NCBI GenBank assembly: GCA_019415335.1
Contig: DXKH01000013.1
Location: forward strand, 1 to 64,000
Reading direction: 5' to 3'
Source: Citrobacter sp.
Lineage (GTDB): Bacteria > Pseudomonadota > Gammaproteobacteria > Enterobacterales > Enterobacteriaceae
DNA: 64,000 nucleotides
Positions 10,300 through 18,887 of the stretch are shown here, piece after piece (position 1 is the stretch's first letter; each line of letters starts with the position of its first letter). The notes under the pieces are model-generated. The model saw only the letters and a list, made by a program, of their open reading frames with translations. It was not told where the DNA came from and did not search any database. A program made the position numbers and the translations under genes.

Positions 10300-11475
10300 A
10301 TGAGCGATTTTAACCGTTTTAACAGTCGCCTCAGTGAACCGAAGCTCCCGCGCTCTTCACTGGTCGCCTGGTTCCTGTTCGCTCTATTGGCCGCGTTTGT
10401 CGGCTGGATGAGCTACTTTCATCTCGACGAGGTCACCACTGGCAGCGGTAAAGTGGTGCCATCGTCCCACGAGCAGGAGATTCAGTCGCTGGAAGGCGGC
10501 ATTATCTACAAACTGCATGTTCGGGAAGGGGATATCGTTGAAAAAGGGCAGATTCTGGCGCAGCTTGACCGGACGAAAACAGAATCGGGCGTGAAAGAGA
10601 GTGAATCGAAACTGAATGCTGCGATGGCGACGTCGGCGCGTCTTACTGCGGAAGTGAACGGCACCGATTTGGTGTTTCCGGCAGAACTGAACAACGAGAC
10701 GGCACTGATTAACCAGGAGCGCGCGTTGTACCATTCCCGCCGTGAAAGCCTTGAGAAAGGCGTTGAAGGGCTGCGACAGGGGATTGCGCTTATTCAGGGA
10801 GAGCTGGCGCTGACCCAGCCGCTGATTAAAGAGGGGGCGGCCAGCCATGTCGAAGTACTGCGTCTGCGCCGTCAAATGAATGAGATGGAAAATAAGATCG
10901 CCGAATTGCAGACGCAATATTACGTCCGCGCCCGGGAAGAGCTGGCGCGGGCTAATGCGGAGATTGAAACAGAGCGTTCGGTGATGCGCGGACGTGAAGA
11001 TTCGCTGACGCGTCTGACCTTTACCGCCCCTGTGCGCGGGATCGTGAAAGATATCGACGTGACCACCGTCGGTGGGGTGATCCCGCCAGGCGGAAAACTG
11101 ATGAGTCTGGTGCCGTTAGACGATCAGATCCTGATTGAGACGAAGATCCTGCCGCGCGATGTCGCCTTTATCCATCCCGGGCAAGAAGCGATGGTGAAGA
11201 TTACGGCGTACGATTATTCCATTTATGGCGGTATCAATGGCGTGGTGACGGTCATCTCACCGGATACCATCCAGGATGAGGTTAAACGCGATCTGTATTA
11301 CTACCGCGTCTATATCCGTACCGACAGTAATCAGTTAATTAACAAGCAGAAAAAAGCCTTCCCGGTTTTTCCAGGCATGATTGCGACGGTGGACATCAAA
11401 ACGGGGAATAAAACGATTCTTGAGTACCTGCTGAAACCGCTGAATAAGGCGAAAGAGGCGTTGCGGGAACGATAA
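10300..11475 (+). CDS. Type I secretion periplasmic adaptor, HlyD family (LapC-like)
   Basis: Membrane-fusion protein of 391 residues that bridges the ABC exporter to an outer-membrane channel. It has a short cytoplasmic N-terminus, one membrane segment at about residues 21-41, a biotinyl-lipoyl-like start (VVPSSHEQEIQSLEGG), a long coiled-coil region at about 105-245, and a C-terminal beta-barrel (ETKILPRDVAFIHPGQEA). The ATG at 10300 follows GGGAGG and lies 1 nt past the stop of the ABC gene, indicating translational coupling. No TolC/LapE-type outer-membrane gene follows. It may lie upstream of the adhesin outside the window, or the general TolC may be used. Confidence 0.92.
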   Translation: MSDFNRFNSRLSEPKLPRSSLVAWFLFALLAAFVGWMSYFHLDEVTTGSGKVVPSSHEQEIQSLEGGIIYKLHVREGDIVEKGQILAQLDRTKTESGVKESESKLNAAMATSARLTAEVNGTDLVFPAELNNETALINQERALYHSRRESLEKGVEGLRQGIALIQGELALTQPLIKEGAASHVEVLRLRRQMNEMENKIAELQTQYYVRAREELARANAEIETERSVMRGREDSLTRLTFTAPVRGIVKDIDVTTVGGVIPPGGKLMSLVPLDDQILIETKILPRDVAFIHPGQEAMVKITAYDYSIYGGINGVVTVISPDTIQDEVKRDLYYYRVYIRTDSNQLINKQKKAFPVFPGMIATVDIKTGNKTILEYLLKPLNKAKEALRER

Positions 11476-12149
11476 CAGACAGTGCGCCGTGTCTCCGGTT
11501 GATGGGCGGTAAGCAGCACAGACCTGCACGGCGCGCGAAGTCAATGCCTGTTGTTTATTACGTGTATGGCAGGTGACGTAAAATTTAGTGTACAAAAGCA
11601 GTCGGTATTTGTGCGCTTCATCAGATTCTTATCAAAAGCTGGCAAATTCCGGCCTTTAAAATTGATTCATATCAATTAATGCGTACTTAATTTTCGTCGT
11701 TAAAAAATGCCTTTATTTACGACTTGTTTACTTATTTTGCGTTTGTGGTGGCGGTGGTAAGACGTCAGATGACAACGAGGATTTGCTGAATTAGCGAAAA
11801 TAATTGAAAGAGATCGTCGTAACTCTCTCTAAAAAGGCCAGTTATCATCCTCAATGTAAACATTTATCTCAGAAGTAACGTATTGGCGGATAGGAATTTT
11901 CAATAATTACGGTGAATGTTTGTCCGGGAGTGCGGGGACCGAAATGCACTGAATTAACTCCGGCATGTAAATAAACCCTGACATCATTAGTCTGCTACCG
12001 GTCATCTTTCACTTGAAACGGCGTTCCATTTTAAGGCGTTTTCTTAACATTTCCATCACCAGGCTGCTGAAATTATGTACGTTGACTTGTTATCCGGCCA
12101 ACTGCATATTCCTCCCCAGTTAAGACGACATAGCCTTCAGGAGCCGACG
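11476..12149. other. 674-nt AT-rich non-coding interval
   Basis: No convincing coding frame is visible on either strand. The base composition is clearly more AT-rich than the flanking genes. The only strong signal is an FNR-type dyad at 11662-11675. A loose inverted repeat (GCGCCGTG / CACGGCGC, near 11486 and 11530) follows the adaptor gene, but its loop is too long and it lacks a T-tract, so I do not call a terminator. The stretch could hold promoters of the downstream small genes, an unannotated small RNA, or a remnant of insertion of the adhesin locus. Confidence 0.6.
11662..11675. promoter_or_regulatory. Perfect FNR-type box (TTGAT-N4-ATCAA)
   Basis: TTGATTCATATCAA matches the FNR consensus TTGAT-N4-ATCAA exactly. 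It lies in a long non-coding region, about 190 nt after the adaptor gene and about 475 nt before the next annotated start. I could not place a convincing -10 box at the standard distance in either direction, so the target is unclear. Confidence 0.45.
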
Positions 12150-12350
12150 ATGCCTTCCCGCGATTACCCCGATACCCGTAAAGCCAGGGGAACCCGTTCT
12201 AAAGATATGGTGCTATTAAGCGCCCGTGTTGAAACCACACTTTGGGACTACGTTCGGGAATTGGCGTTAGAAACGCGTAAGAGTAAACAGGACATTATTG
12301 CCGAAGCGCTTATGCTGCATCGCACTGCCCATGAAGGCGGTCGTGAATAA
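12150..12350 (+). CDS. Small ribbon-helix-helix DNA-binding protein
   Basis: 66-residue basic protein. Residues about 24-58 read as a ribbon-helix-helix fold: a short beta strand (LLSARVETTLWD) followed by two helices (YVRELALETRK and SKQDIIAEALML). Such proteins are usually repressors, plasmid-stability factors or antitoxins. The ATG at 12150 has a strong Shine-Dalgarno (AGGAG, 6 nt away). The frame extends upstream to 12075 but without a comparable site. A small hydrophobic ORF begins 20 nt downstream, so the two may form an operon. I do not recognise the specific gene. Confidence 0.7.
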   Translation: MPSRDYPDTRKARGTRSKDMVLLSARVETTLWDYVRELALETRKSKQDIIAEALMLHRTAHEGGRE

Positions 12351-12370
12351 ATGCGGGCGGGTTTTACAGA

Positions 12371-12595
12371 ATGATGTTTTTATCCCTCTGGCGCGCCATG
12401 GCGTGTATGACGGTCACCGCAGTAGGACTGACCCTGGTCGTGACAACCGTCTCGCTCATGACGTGGGAACTCAGCGTGACGCTCTTTCCCTGGTCAACCG
12501 CGACGACCAGTAAAATTGTCACGGCTTCGCTGCTTAACGAATTACTGGCGTGGATCCACCAGGTTCCCCGCATTGTGGTTAGCGCATGTCGTTGA
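12371..12595 (+). CDS. Possible small membrane protein
   Basis: 74-residue ORF that I do not recognise. Residues about 8-32 form a hydrophobic segment consistent with one membrane helix, and a second weakly hydrophobic stretch follows. It starts 20 nt after the ribbon-helix-helix gene on the same strand and overlaps the convergent yjiJ end by 17 nt. The ribosome-binding site is weak. It could be a toxin-like or accessory partner of the preceding regulator, or a chance ORF. Confidence 0.35.
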   Translation: MMFLSLWRAMACMTVTAVGLTLVVTTVSLMTWELSVTLFPWSTATTSKIVTASLLNELLAWIHQVPRIVVSACR

Positions 12596-13778
12596 CGCGA
12601 CACGCCAACAAACGCTTTTGTTTATAGCATTGCAGGGCGCTGATCGTCGCGGCGATGAATAACGCCAGCGCGCCGCACAGCGTGGCATCGGTAATCGCCC
12701 GCGTGCCGCTACCTAACAGCGTGGTTAACAGCGGACCCAGAATCTGGCCGATGCCGTAGGTCAGCGTCACGAACCCCAGCAGATTGAGGTTTCCCGGCAC
12801 CATAAGCTGCCGAGCGAGGGTCATGACCAGCGACGTGGTGCCCATAAACGTTGCGCCGAATCCCACGCTGCTCAGCACCAGCAACAGCGGAGAGCCGCTG
12901 GCCAGCGTCAGGAGCACACAGGCGGCCTGAATCACCAGATTCGCCGTCAGACATTGCAGCACTCCCCAGCGTTTCGCCGCCCACAGCCAGCCGAAGCAGC
13001 CCGGCACAATCGAAATGCCAACCAGCGTCCACAGATGAACCGTCAGTAGCGGAGAACCCGCGTCTTTCGCCATCAGCGGCAAATAGGTGGCAACGATGAT
13101 GTAGCCAAATCCAGCCAGTCCATAGAGCAGCGCCAGCAGCCACCAGCGCATCGGCTGCGGGTCACTTTTTGCCAGTGTTGTTGCAGGCGGCGCGTGAGCG
13201 GGGGAGGGAAGCAGCAGCGCCAGCAATATCGCCAGGACGGCGGAGAAGGCCGCCGCCCAGATCCACAGCGCATGAGAGGAAAGCGCAAAGTGCAGACCGG
13301 CAATCACGTACTCGTTACCCAGCGCAATCCCGACGCCGACACCAGAAAACAGCGAGGCAATGACAAAAGGATTGCGGGTATGTTGCAGCACCAGCGTGGA
13401 GCCAAAGATCAGCATCCCGGCGCTGGCGACACCCGCCAGAAAGCGCACCAGCATCACCGCCATGGGGTTGGAGAACAGCGCCATCGCGAGGATCAGTCCG
13501 CCGGTCGCCACGGCTGAACTCAACAGCATAGGGCGTAAACGGCCAGGCAGATGAAAAAGCCCAAAGGAGAACAACAGGCTGCCGACCAGGTATCCCGCAT
13601 AGTTGACGCTGGCAATCCACGACAGTTCGGAAAACGTGAAGCGTCCCTCGGCCAGCAGCACCGGCAGCATTGGGGTATAGAGAAAACGGCCAATCCCCAT
13701 GCCCAGCGCGAGGACCATCATCCCGAAAAGGGCGGTGCGCAGTGAATACCGGTCTGCGATGTGCGGTTGCTGGCTCAT
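12579..13778 (-). CDS. yjiJ: MFS transporter, YbfB/YjiJ family
   Basis: 399-residue inner-membrane protein with about 12 predicted membrane segments. It has an MFS-like N-terminus ([20 protein letters not shown]) and the usual central cytoplasmic loop at about residues 190-210. Sequence and position, next to yjiL-yjiM, match E. coli YjiJ (about 392 aa). The substrate of the family is not established. The neighbour yjiK of K-12 is absent. The 3' end overlaps the convergent small hydrophobic ORF. Confidence 0.88.
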   Translation of the reverse strand: MSQQPHIADRYSLRTALFGMMVLALGMGIGRFLYTPMLPVLLAEGRFTFSELSWIASVNYAGYLVGSLLFSFGLFHLPGRLRPMLLSSAVATGGLILAMALFSNPMAVMLVRFLAGVASAGMLIFGSTLVLQHTRNPFVIASLFSGVGVGIALGNEYVIAGLHFALSSHALWIWAAAFSAVLAILLALLLPSPAHAPPATTLAKSDPQPMRWWLLALLYGLAGFGYIIVATYLPLMAKDAGSPLLTVHLWTLVGISIVPGCFGWLWAAKRWGVLQCLTANLVIQAACVLLTLASGSPLLLVLSSVGFGATFMGTTSLVMTLARQLMVPGNLNLLGFVTLTYGIGQILGPLLTTLLGSGTRAITDATLCGALALFIAATISALQCYKQKRLLACRVNDMR

Positions 13779-13880
13779 GCCGTACCCATTGTTATTCGTC
13801 GTGTGAGAAATGTGAGAGTAACAAGTTTATAACAAATGGGTAAGAAAAACGGCTAAATTTGCGTATTGCTTTAGGGGGGG

Positions 13881-14132
13881 TTACGGCGCATCAAAGGTCG
13901 CCACACATTGCCAGTCGCCCGACTCAAGGCGGTAGATCGATTCGGTGTGACCGGGGATCACCCACCGATCTTGTTCTCCGGGCTGGCAATGCAGGTAGAC
14001 GCACAGTCCACAGCCCCCGCGCAACTGGCGGGGAATGTCGGCGACCCGAAAGGTCATGCCTGCGGCCTGCAACGCTTTGCGGGTCTGGATCACGCCCACC
14101 GTCGAATGAAATAAAAACAGGTATTCCGTCAT
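13881..14132 (-). CDS. DUF3343 protein linked to the YjiL-YjiM reductase
   Basis: 83-residue cytoplasmic protein of the DUF3343 type: a ferredoxin-like small fold with a Gly/Cys motif (RGGCGLCVYLHC, residues about 38-49). The cysteines could bind metal or take part in thiol chemistry. Its start overlaps the stop of yjiL by 4 nt (ATGA), so it is the last gene of a yjiM-yjiL-DUF3343 operon. DUF3343 proteins are known to co-occur with 2-hydroxyacyl-CoA-dehydratase-type activators. The function is unknown; an accessory or maturation role is inferred from context. Confidence 0.75.
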   Translation of the reverse strand: MTEYLFLFHSTVGVIQTRKALQAAGMTFRVADIPRQLRGGCGLCVYLHCQPGEQDRWVIPGHTESIYRLESGDWQCVATFDAP

Positions 14133-14896
14133 CCGCGTTTTCTCTGCCGTTGGCCGATCAGCGCCGCGCCGATGGCTCCGGCAAACTGTGCGTCCGGGTG
14201 GGTGTTTACCGGGATACCGACATGGCCTTCCAGCATCCGGGCAAAGGCCGTGCAGTGGCTGACGCCGCCGGTAAACAGCAGCGGCCCCTCTGAAGAGAGT
14301 CGACCGATGAAGTTGGCGCTGCGTCGCGCCATTGCGTTAATCACACCCGCGAGGATCGCTTCCGGGGCGATACCCGCAGAGCGCAGACTAATCACTTCGG
14401 ATTCGGCAAAAACGGTGCACATACTACTGATGGCGTGCGGTGCCACGCCGGCGGTAATGGTATCGAGTTGCTCCACGCTGGTGCCCAGGGTGCGTGAAAT
14501 GACTTCCAGAAAACGTCCGGTGCCCGCCGCGCATTTGTCATTCATCAGGAAGTCGGTGAGGTTACCGTCGTCATCCAGTTGGATCACCTTGCTGTCCTGT
14601 CCGCCGATATCAATAACCGTGCGGGTGGCCGGTGCGAGCAGCCGCGCGCCCAGTCCATGACAGGAGATTTCGGTCACCTGTTTGTCAGCAAAATCAACCA
14701 ACTGGCGGCCATAGCCGGTTAAGGTCAGGTAGGGCCGTGTTTCCAGCCCTTTTGTGAGGACGTCCCAGGCCTCGCGGATGGCATCGGCAGGACGGAATGG
14801 CGTCGGGCACAGGAAACGGCGGCCAATCACGCCGTCTGCCAGTAAAATACCTTTGGTCGCCGTCGAGCCGGAATCAATTCCTATCGAATACGTCAC
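14129..14896 (-). CDS. yjiL: ATPase activator of double-cubane reductase (HgdC/BadF family)
   Basis: 255-residue ASKHA-fold ATPase. The phosphate-binding loop SIGIDSGSTATKG is at the N-terminus. The [4Fe-4S] ligands expected at the dimer interface are visible as Cys in KCAAGTGRF (about residue 121) and in SMCTVFAESE (about residue 158). GGVSHC lies near the C-terminus. The family hydrolyses ATP to push a low-potential electron into a partner reductase, here YjiM, encoded 9 nt upstream. Length and sequence match E. coli YjiL. It should work only without oxygen because the cluster is oxygen-labile. Confidence 0.9.
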   Translation of the reverse strand: MTYSIGIDSGSTATKGILLADGVIGRRFLCPTPFRPADAIREAWDVLTKGLETRPYLTLTGYGRQLVDFADKQVTEISCHGLGARLLAPATRTVIDIGGQDSKVIQLDDDGNLTDFLMNDKCAAGTGRFLEVISRTLGTSVEQLDTITAGVAPHAISSMCTVFAESEVISLRSAGIAPEAILAGVINAMARRSANFIGRLSSEGPLLFTGGVSHCTAFARMLEGHVGIPVNTHPDAQFAGAIGAALIGQRQRKRG

Positions 14897-14905
14897 GCCT
14901 GCTCC

Positions 14906-16057
14906 TCACAGCATTTCAATAAAGGCCGCGACGCGGGTGCTGAGCTGGCCGACATCCGAGGTGGAGTAGTCGGTTTCAATGGCGATATAAGGAAGGTTGT
15001 GCTGCTGGCGAACATGACGCTTAATTGCCAGCGATTCAACGGCATAGGTATGACAGGCCTGCAAAATCACGTCCACCACGCCGTCTGCCTGATACTCTTC
15101 CACCATCTGGCTGAGCAGCGTCAGGCGCTGATCGTTCGGAGAGATGCACGAACAGCCGATGGCGAGATATTTGTCGGTGAGCGCGTCATACACGTCGCCG
15201 GTTTCCGCGACGCACTGCTCGGTCGCTTTCGCGCCGGTACAGTTTTCGTATCCCACCACCCAGCCGCCATTTTCTTCAATGGCGCGCACCACTTTTTCTG
15301 CCGCGCCGCCGATCGGGCAGCCGGTGATCAGAATACGCGGACGGGCATCCAGTCGTTTACCCTCCTGCCACGCCTGACGCACCCGTTCAGTCATGCTGTT
15401 CAGTTCGTCGATAAGGGCTTCTTTATCAAAGCGGAAGGTCGCACCGTACACCACTTTCAGGATATCGCTGCCGCTCAATGCAGGGGGATTAAGCTGGCCG
15501 AGACGATAGAAATTCGCCAGCGCGCGGCGTTCACGGTTTTTGAGGATGATGGCTTCACGCAGTGCCGCTTCGGTTACCGGCGTCCCAAAACGCGCTTCCA
15601 CAGCCTGTTGCAGGCGCAGAATTTCTGCTTTCCACAGTGCGCGTGAGGCAGCATCCTGGCTGCTGTTTGGCAACTGCATGACGTGAACGGCTTTGAACTC
15701 CGCCATGTATTCGTACATTTTCTTTTTACCGTCGCAGGTGGTTTCACCCACCACCAGGTCGGAAAAGTAGAAATAGGGGCATTTGTCGGTTTTGCCGAAG
15801 CCGTAGCTGCTTTTGATCAGCGGGCAGAGGTTGCGCGGCAGATCTTTCTCAGCCTCTTCGATGGTTTCATCCGACGTTGAACACAGCGAGACCACCACCG
15901 CACCCGCCGCCATTGGAATCTCCTGCGGCATGAAGGTGCAATAGGTTCCCACCAGCGGGATACCCTGCTCTTTGAGATCCATCACGGTGAGAAAGCCTTT
16001 CTGGCGGGCTTCAGAGAACTGGTCGAAAATGGCGGGCAGATCGGTGATAAGCGACAT
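14906..16057 (-). CDS. yjiM: Double-cubane-cluster anaerobic reductase, HgdB-like
   Basis: 383-residue protein of the 2-hydroxyacyl-CoA dehydratase / benzoyl-CoA reductase-like family. Conserved cysteines that could hold the double-cubane [Fe-S] cluster are seen in VGTYCTFMP, SLCSTSDE, NLCPLIKS, VGETTCDGKKK, ENCTGAK and IGCSC. It is the electron acceptor of YjiL. Family members that stand alone in this way reduce small molecules at very low potential; the physiological substrate of YjiM is unknown. It is first in the operon yjiM-yjiL-DUF3343. Confidence 0.9.
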   Translation of the reverse strand: MSLITDLPAIFDQFSEARQKGFLTVMDLKEQGIPLVGTYCTFMPQEIPMAAGAVVVSLCSTSDETIEEAEKDLPRNLCPLIKSSYGFGKTDKCPYFYFSDLVVGETTCDGKKKMYEYMAEFKAVHVMQLPNSSQDAASRALWKAEILRLQQAVEARFGTPVTEAALREAIILKNRERRALANFYRLGQLNPPALSGSDILKVVYGATFRFDKEALIDELNSMTERVRQAWQEGKRLDARPRILITGCPIGGAAEKVVRAIEENGGWVVGYENCTGAKATEQCVAETGDVYDALTDKYLAIGCSCISPNDQRLTLLSQMVEEYQADGVVDVILQACHTYAVESLAIKRHVRQQHNLPYIAIETDYSTSDVGQLSTRVAAFIEML

Positions 16058-16153
16058 GGATTTTCCTTCCCCGTGACACGGGAGATGTTAAAAGTGCTCG
16101 CATTATAACCATGTCATTGTTGTGGCTTTATTGATCTCCCGCCAGGTAAGGCA

Positions 16154-16393
16154 CTATAAAATCTTCTTCAGATCCATCTCTTCCTGGATGCGCTCACTCC
16201 AGGCCAGATGCGTGCGAATCGCCTCCTCAATGCCCGCGTTGTAGTACGCCGGACCCAGTTTTTCACTAATGAAATCAATAAAAAACTCGGCGTCGAACTG
16301 TTCCAGTTCCAGTTCGAAATGATCGCGGCAGTAGTCTCTGAGCGCCTCGCGCAGACCGTCGCGTTCCGCCGGGGACAGGGTAATGTCAGCCAT
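16154..16393 (-). CDS. DUF2164 family protein
   Basis: 79-residue acidic cytoplasmic protein that reads as DUF2164 (LREALRDYCRDHFELELEQF, then FFIDFISEKLGPAYYN). The function is unknown. It starts 9 nt after the yjiN stop on the same strand and is probably co-transcribed with yjiN. The start is preceded by AAGGAG. Confidence 0.8.
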   Translation of the reverse strand: MADITLSPAERDGLREALRDYCRDHFELELEQFDAEFFIDFISEKLGPAYYNAGIEEAIRTHLAWSERIQEEMDLKKIL

Positions 16394-16402
16394 TTTTTCT
16401 CC

Positions 16403-17686
16403 TTAAAAAGTGGACAGTGCGGGCAGCAGTGAGGGGATTTGCGACAACAGATATAACACCAGCCCGATTGTCCCGCCCACCAGCGTGCCGTTGACGCGAA
16501 TAAACTGCAAATCTTTCCCGATGTTAAGTTCAATCTGTCGTGACATATCGCGGGCATCCCAGCTTTTCACCGTGTCGCTGATGTGGCGGGTCAGGAAGGC
16601 GGCAAACTCGGGCGCCACCCGGTGGGCGGCCTGCTCCAGATGGCCGTTGAGCGAGGCGCGCAGTGCATCGTCAGCGATCAGCGTTTCGCCAAACCACTGT
16701 CCGGCATGGGCGATTCGCTGCTTCACCCGGGAATCGTCGGCGTTGATATCCTGCTTCAGCCACTGACGTAAATCCGCCCACAGCTCGCCGAGGTAGCGGT
16801 TAAAGGCCTCATCTTCTTTCAGGTAATCCTTGATGCTTTCCGCCCGGTTCGCCATCTCCGGATCGTTTTTCAGTTTGTCGATGAGCGTAAAGGTGGCGCG
16901 ATCGAAGGCGTGGCGGATCTGATGCGCGCGATCGTGGCTGATGTCATCAAGCAGCGAGTTCACCGCCTCCGACACCAGTTCGGCACTGTGCTCGCCCAGC
17001 CACTCGGTGGGCAGAATTCGGGCCTTCAGCGGGTGCTCGGTCTCCAGCCAGTGGACGATTTGTCGGGCGATAAAGGTTCTGGAACTGTCGCGCTGGAGGA
17101 GGGCGATCAACTGGGCGATCAGCGTATCGAGCAGCACCTGATGGCGATCGTTTTTGGTCATACTTTCCAGCATCAGGGCGCTGGTGCCGGAGAGATCGAC
17201 CTTATCAATCGCCTTATGCACCGCGCGCTTAAGCAGGCGCTGGATACGGGCATCGTCGGTCAGTTCCAGAAAGCCGCTCATGATTTGCAACAGATGCTGT
17301 CCAACCCGCTGGGCGTTTTCCGGCTGGCTGAACCAGTTGCCTATCAGCAGCGCCGGTTCATGACGGCGGATCAGCGCGACCAGAGACTGGGTATCGAGGA
17401 ATTTCTCCTGCACGAACTGGCCGAGATTCTCACCGATGCGGTCTTTATTGCGGGGAATAATCGCCGTGTGTCGCGAAATGAAGGGAAGAGGGACGCGGCG
17501 AAACAGCGCCACCACCGCGAACCAGTCTGCCAGAGCACCGACCATCGCCGCCTCGGCAATGGCTTTGATCCCGCTGACCCAAAAGCCGGGTGGCAGGAAG
17601 AGGGTGATGACGAATGTGGTGGCAGCGATCAGCAGTAATGAGAGCGCCAGCAGTTTAGCGCGTTTGAGTTCAGCGATTTTATTCAT
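16403..17686 (-). CDS. yjiN: DUF445 inner-membrane protein YjiN
   Basis: 427-residue protein matching E. coli YjiN (DUF445). It has two N-terminal hydrophobic segments (about 11-30 and 35-60), a long helical cytoplasmic or periplasmic domain, and a C-terminal membrane segment ([21 protein letters not shown]) at the extreme end. I placed the start at 17686 (MNKIAEL) because it matches the E. coli N-terminus; the frame remains open 25 codons upstream. The biochemical role is unknown. Confidence 0.88.
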   Translation of the reverse strand: MNKIAELKRAKLLALSLLLIAATTFVITLFLPPGFWVSGIKAIAEAAMVGALADWFAVVALFRRVPLPFISRHTAIIPRNKDRIGENLGQFVQEKFLDTQSLVALIRRHEPALLIGNWFSQPENAQRVGQHLLQIMSGFLELTDDARIQRLLKRAVHKAIDKVDLSGTSALMLESMTKNDRHQVLLDTLIAQLIALLQRDSSRTFIARQIVHWLETEHPLKARILPTEWLGEHSAELVSEAVNSLLDDISHDRAHQIRHAFDRATFTLIDKLKNDPEMANRAESIKDYLKEDEAFNRYLGELWADLRQWLKQDINADDSRVKQRIAHAGQWFGETLIADDALRASLNGHLEQAAHRVAPEFAAFLTRHISDTVKSWDARDMSRQIELNIGKDLQFIRVNGTLVGGTIGLVLYLLSQIPSLLPALSTF

Positions 17687-17736
17687 AGGCTTAAGGATAG
17701 AGCCAGACGGGGGGATCGTGCAAAAACAACCGGGGA

Positions 17737-18663
17737 TCAGCCGGGGATCCAGTTGTCCCACGCTGGCAGTGAGCCTAACTCCGCGACCAAAAAATCAATA
17801 AACGAACGTACCTTCGGGTTGCTGTATTTGCTGGGGAAATAGAGCGCGTAAAGGGCGTGCGTTTCGCAGGTGATGGTGCCGTCGAGCATCAACGGGGTGA
17901 TCTCCTCTTTCTGGATATGGTCGCCAATCAGATAGGTCGGCAGATAGGCCACGCCCTGATCTTCCAGCACCGATTTCAGCAGTACCAGGCTGCTGTTGGC
18001 CTGGATCGGCATATTCAGTTTCAGTTGGTGCAGGCGATCCTGTTCGTCGGCAACCTTCAGAATCGGCGTCAGACCGGGATAAACCAGACAGTCATGATTC
18101 ACCAGATCGGTACGACGCAGCGGCATCCCTTTCTTCGCAAGATACCCGGGAGAGGCGCAGTACGCCCAGCGGATCGGCACCAGTTTACGCATGGCATAGT
18201 TTTGCGGTGGGGCGGTGGAGATACGCAGTGCGATATCGAAATCCGTGTCGTTCAGATTGACGAAGTTATCGTTGAGATCGATATACAGATTCACATCCGG
18301 GTACTGGGTACGATATTTGTCCACCAGATTGACCAGTCGGGAATAGCCGAAAGCAATTGAGCAGGTAATACGTAATTCACCCTGCGGGTTGTGATAATAA
18401 CCAGAGGTGGTATTTAGCGTTTCATCAAATTCTTTCAGTAATTTATTGGCCCGGTTAAACAAATATTGCCCGGCATCGGTCAGCGTAATACTGCGGGTTG
18501 TACGCTTAATTAATGTTGTCCCGAGCGTATCTTCCATTGCCGCCAGACTTTTACTGACCGCCGACGGTGACACGTTAAGTTGCACCGCGGCTTCAGATAA
18601 ACCTCCGCAGTCCACAATCCGGACAAAAAATTCTAAATGCTTGAGAGAAATGGGTGTGCTCAT
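17737..18663 (-). CDS. LysR-type regulator divergent from symporter/C-S lyase genes
   Basis: 308 residues. The N-terminal winged helix-turn-helix ([20 protein letters not shown], then [14 protein letters not shown]) is followed by a LysR substrate-binding domain ([16 protein letters not shown] onward). It is transcribed away from the symporter gene at 18888 across a 224-nt gap that contains an inverted repeat at 18712-18738, a standard LysR regulator-target layout. The inducer is unknown; a substrate of the adjacent symporter or lyase is likely. Confidence 0.88.
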   Translation of the reverse strand: MSTPISLKHLEFFVRIVDCGGLSEAAVQLNVSPSAVSKSLAAMEDTLGTTLIKRTTRSITLTDAGQYLFNRANKLLKEFDETLNTTSGYYHNPQGELRITCSIAFGYSRLVNLVDKYRTQYPDVNLYIDLNDNFVNLNDTDFDIALRISTAPPQNYAMRKLVPIRWAYCASPGYLAKKGMPLRRTDLVNHDCLVYPGLTPILKVADEQDRLHQLKLNMPIQANSSLVLLKSVLEDQGVAYLPTYLIGDHIQKEEITPLMLDGTITCETHALYALYFPSKYSNPKVRSFIDFLVAELGSLPAWDNWIPG

Positions 18664-18711
18664 TGTTTCCTTTTACTCACAAGTGATTTGCAAAAACGGT
18701 ACGAATAGGCC

Positions 18712-18738
18712 GTTACATTGGGTTTTGAAACATGTAAC
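18712..18738. promoter_or_regulatory. Inverted repeat, candidate LysR operator
   Basis: GTTACAT-N13-ATGTAAC is a perfect 7-bp dyad in the divergent promoter region between the LysR gene and the symporter. Size and position suit a LysR recognition site. The first 150 nt upstream of the symporter start is an unusually long leader and contains an orphan AAGGAGG near 18812 with no start codon at the right distance. Confidence 0.35.
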
Positions 18739-18887
18739 TATTGAATCACAGGAAACTACCTACGCACAAAATGAAAAAATAACAACTTAAGTGAGTTGCG
18801 TCACAAATAATAAGGAGGCAAATACAGAACGTCGCCAAATTGTGAATTTACTCTCATTTAATTCCATTCTTATAAAAGGTACCGATT

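Noticed and set aside
11486..11540. Terminator after the HlyD adaptor gene
   Set aside because: The GCGCCGTG/CACGGCGC arms are separated by almost 40 nt and no T-tract follows.
12364..12603. 79-codon antisense frame over the small hydrophobic ORF
   Set aside because: It runs through the end of yjiJ and the RHH-linked ORF, has no ribosome-binding site and lacks any recognisable feature. The plus-strand ORF fits the operon layout better.
16910..17638. 242-codon open frame antisense to yjiN
   Set aside because: Shadow of the conserved yjiN frame; no domain and no start signal.
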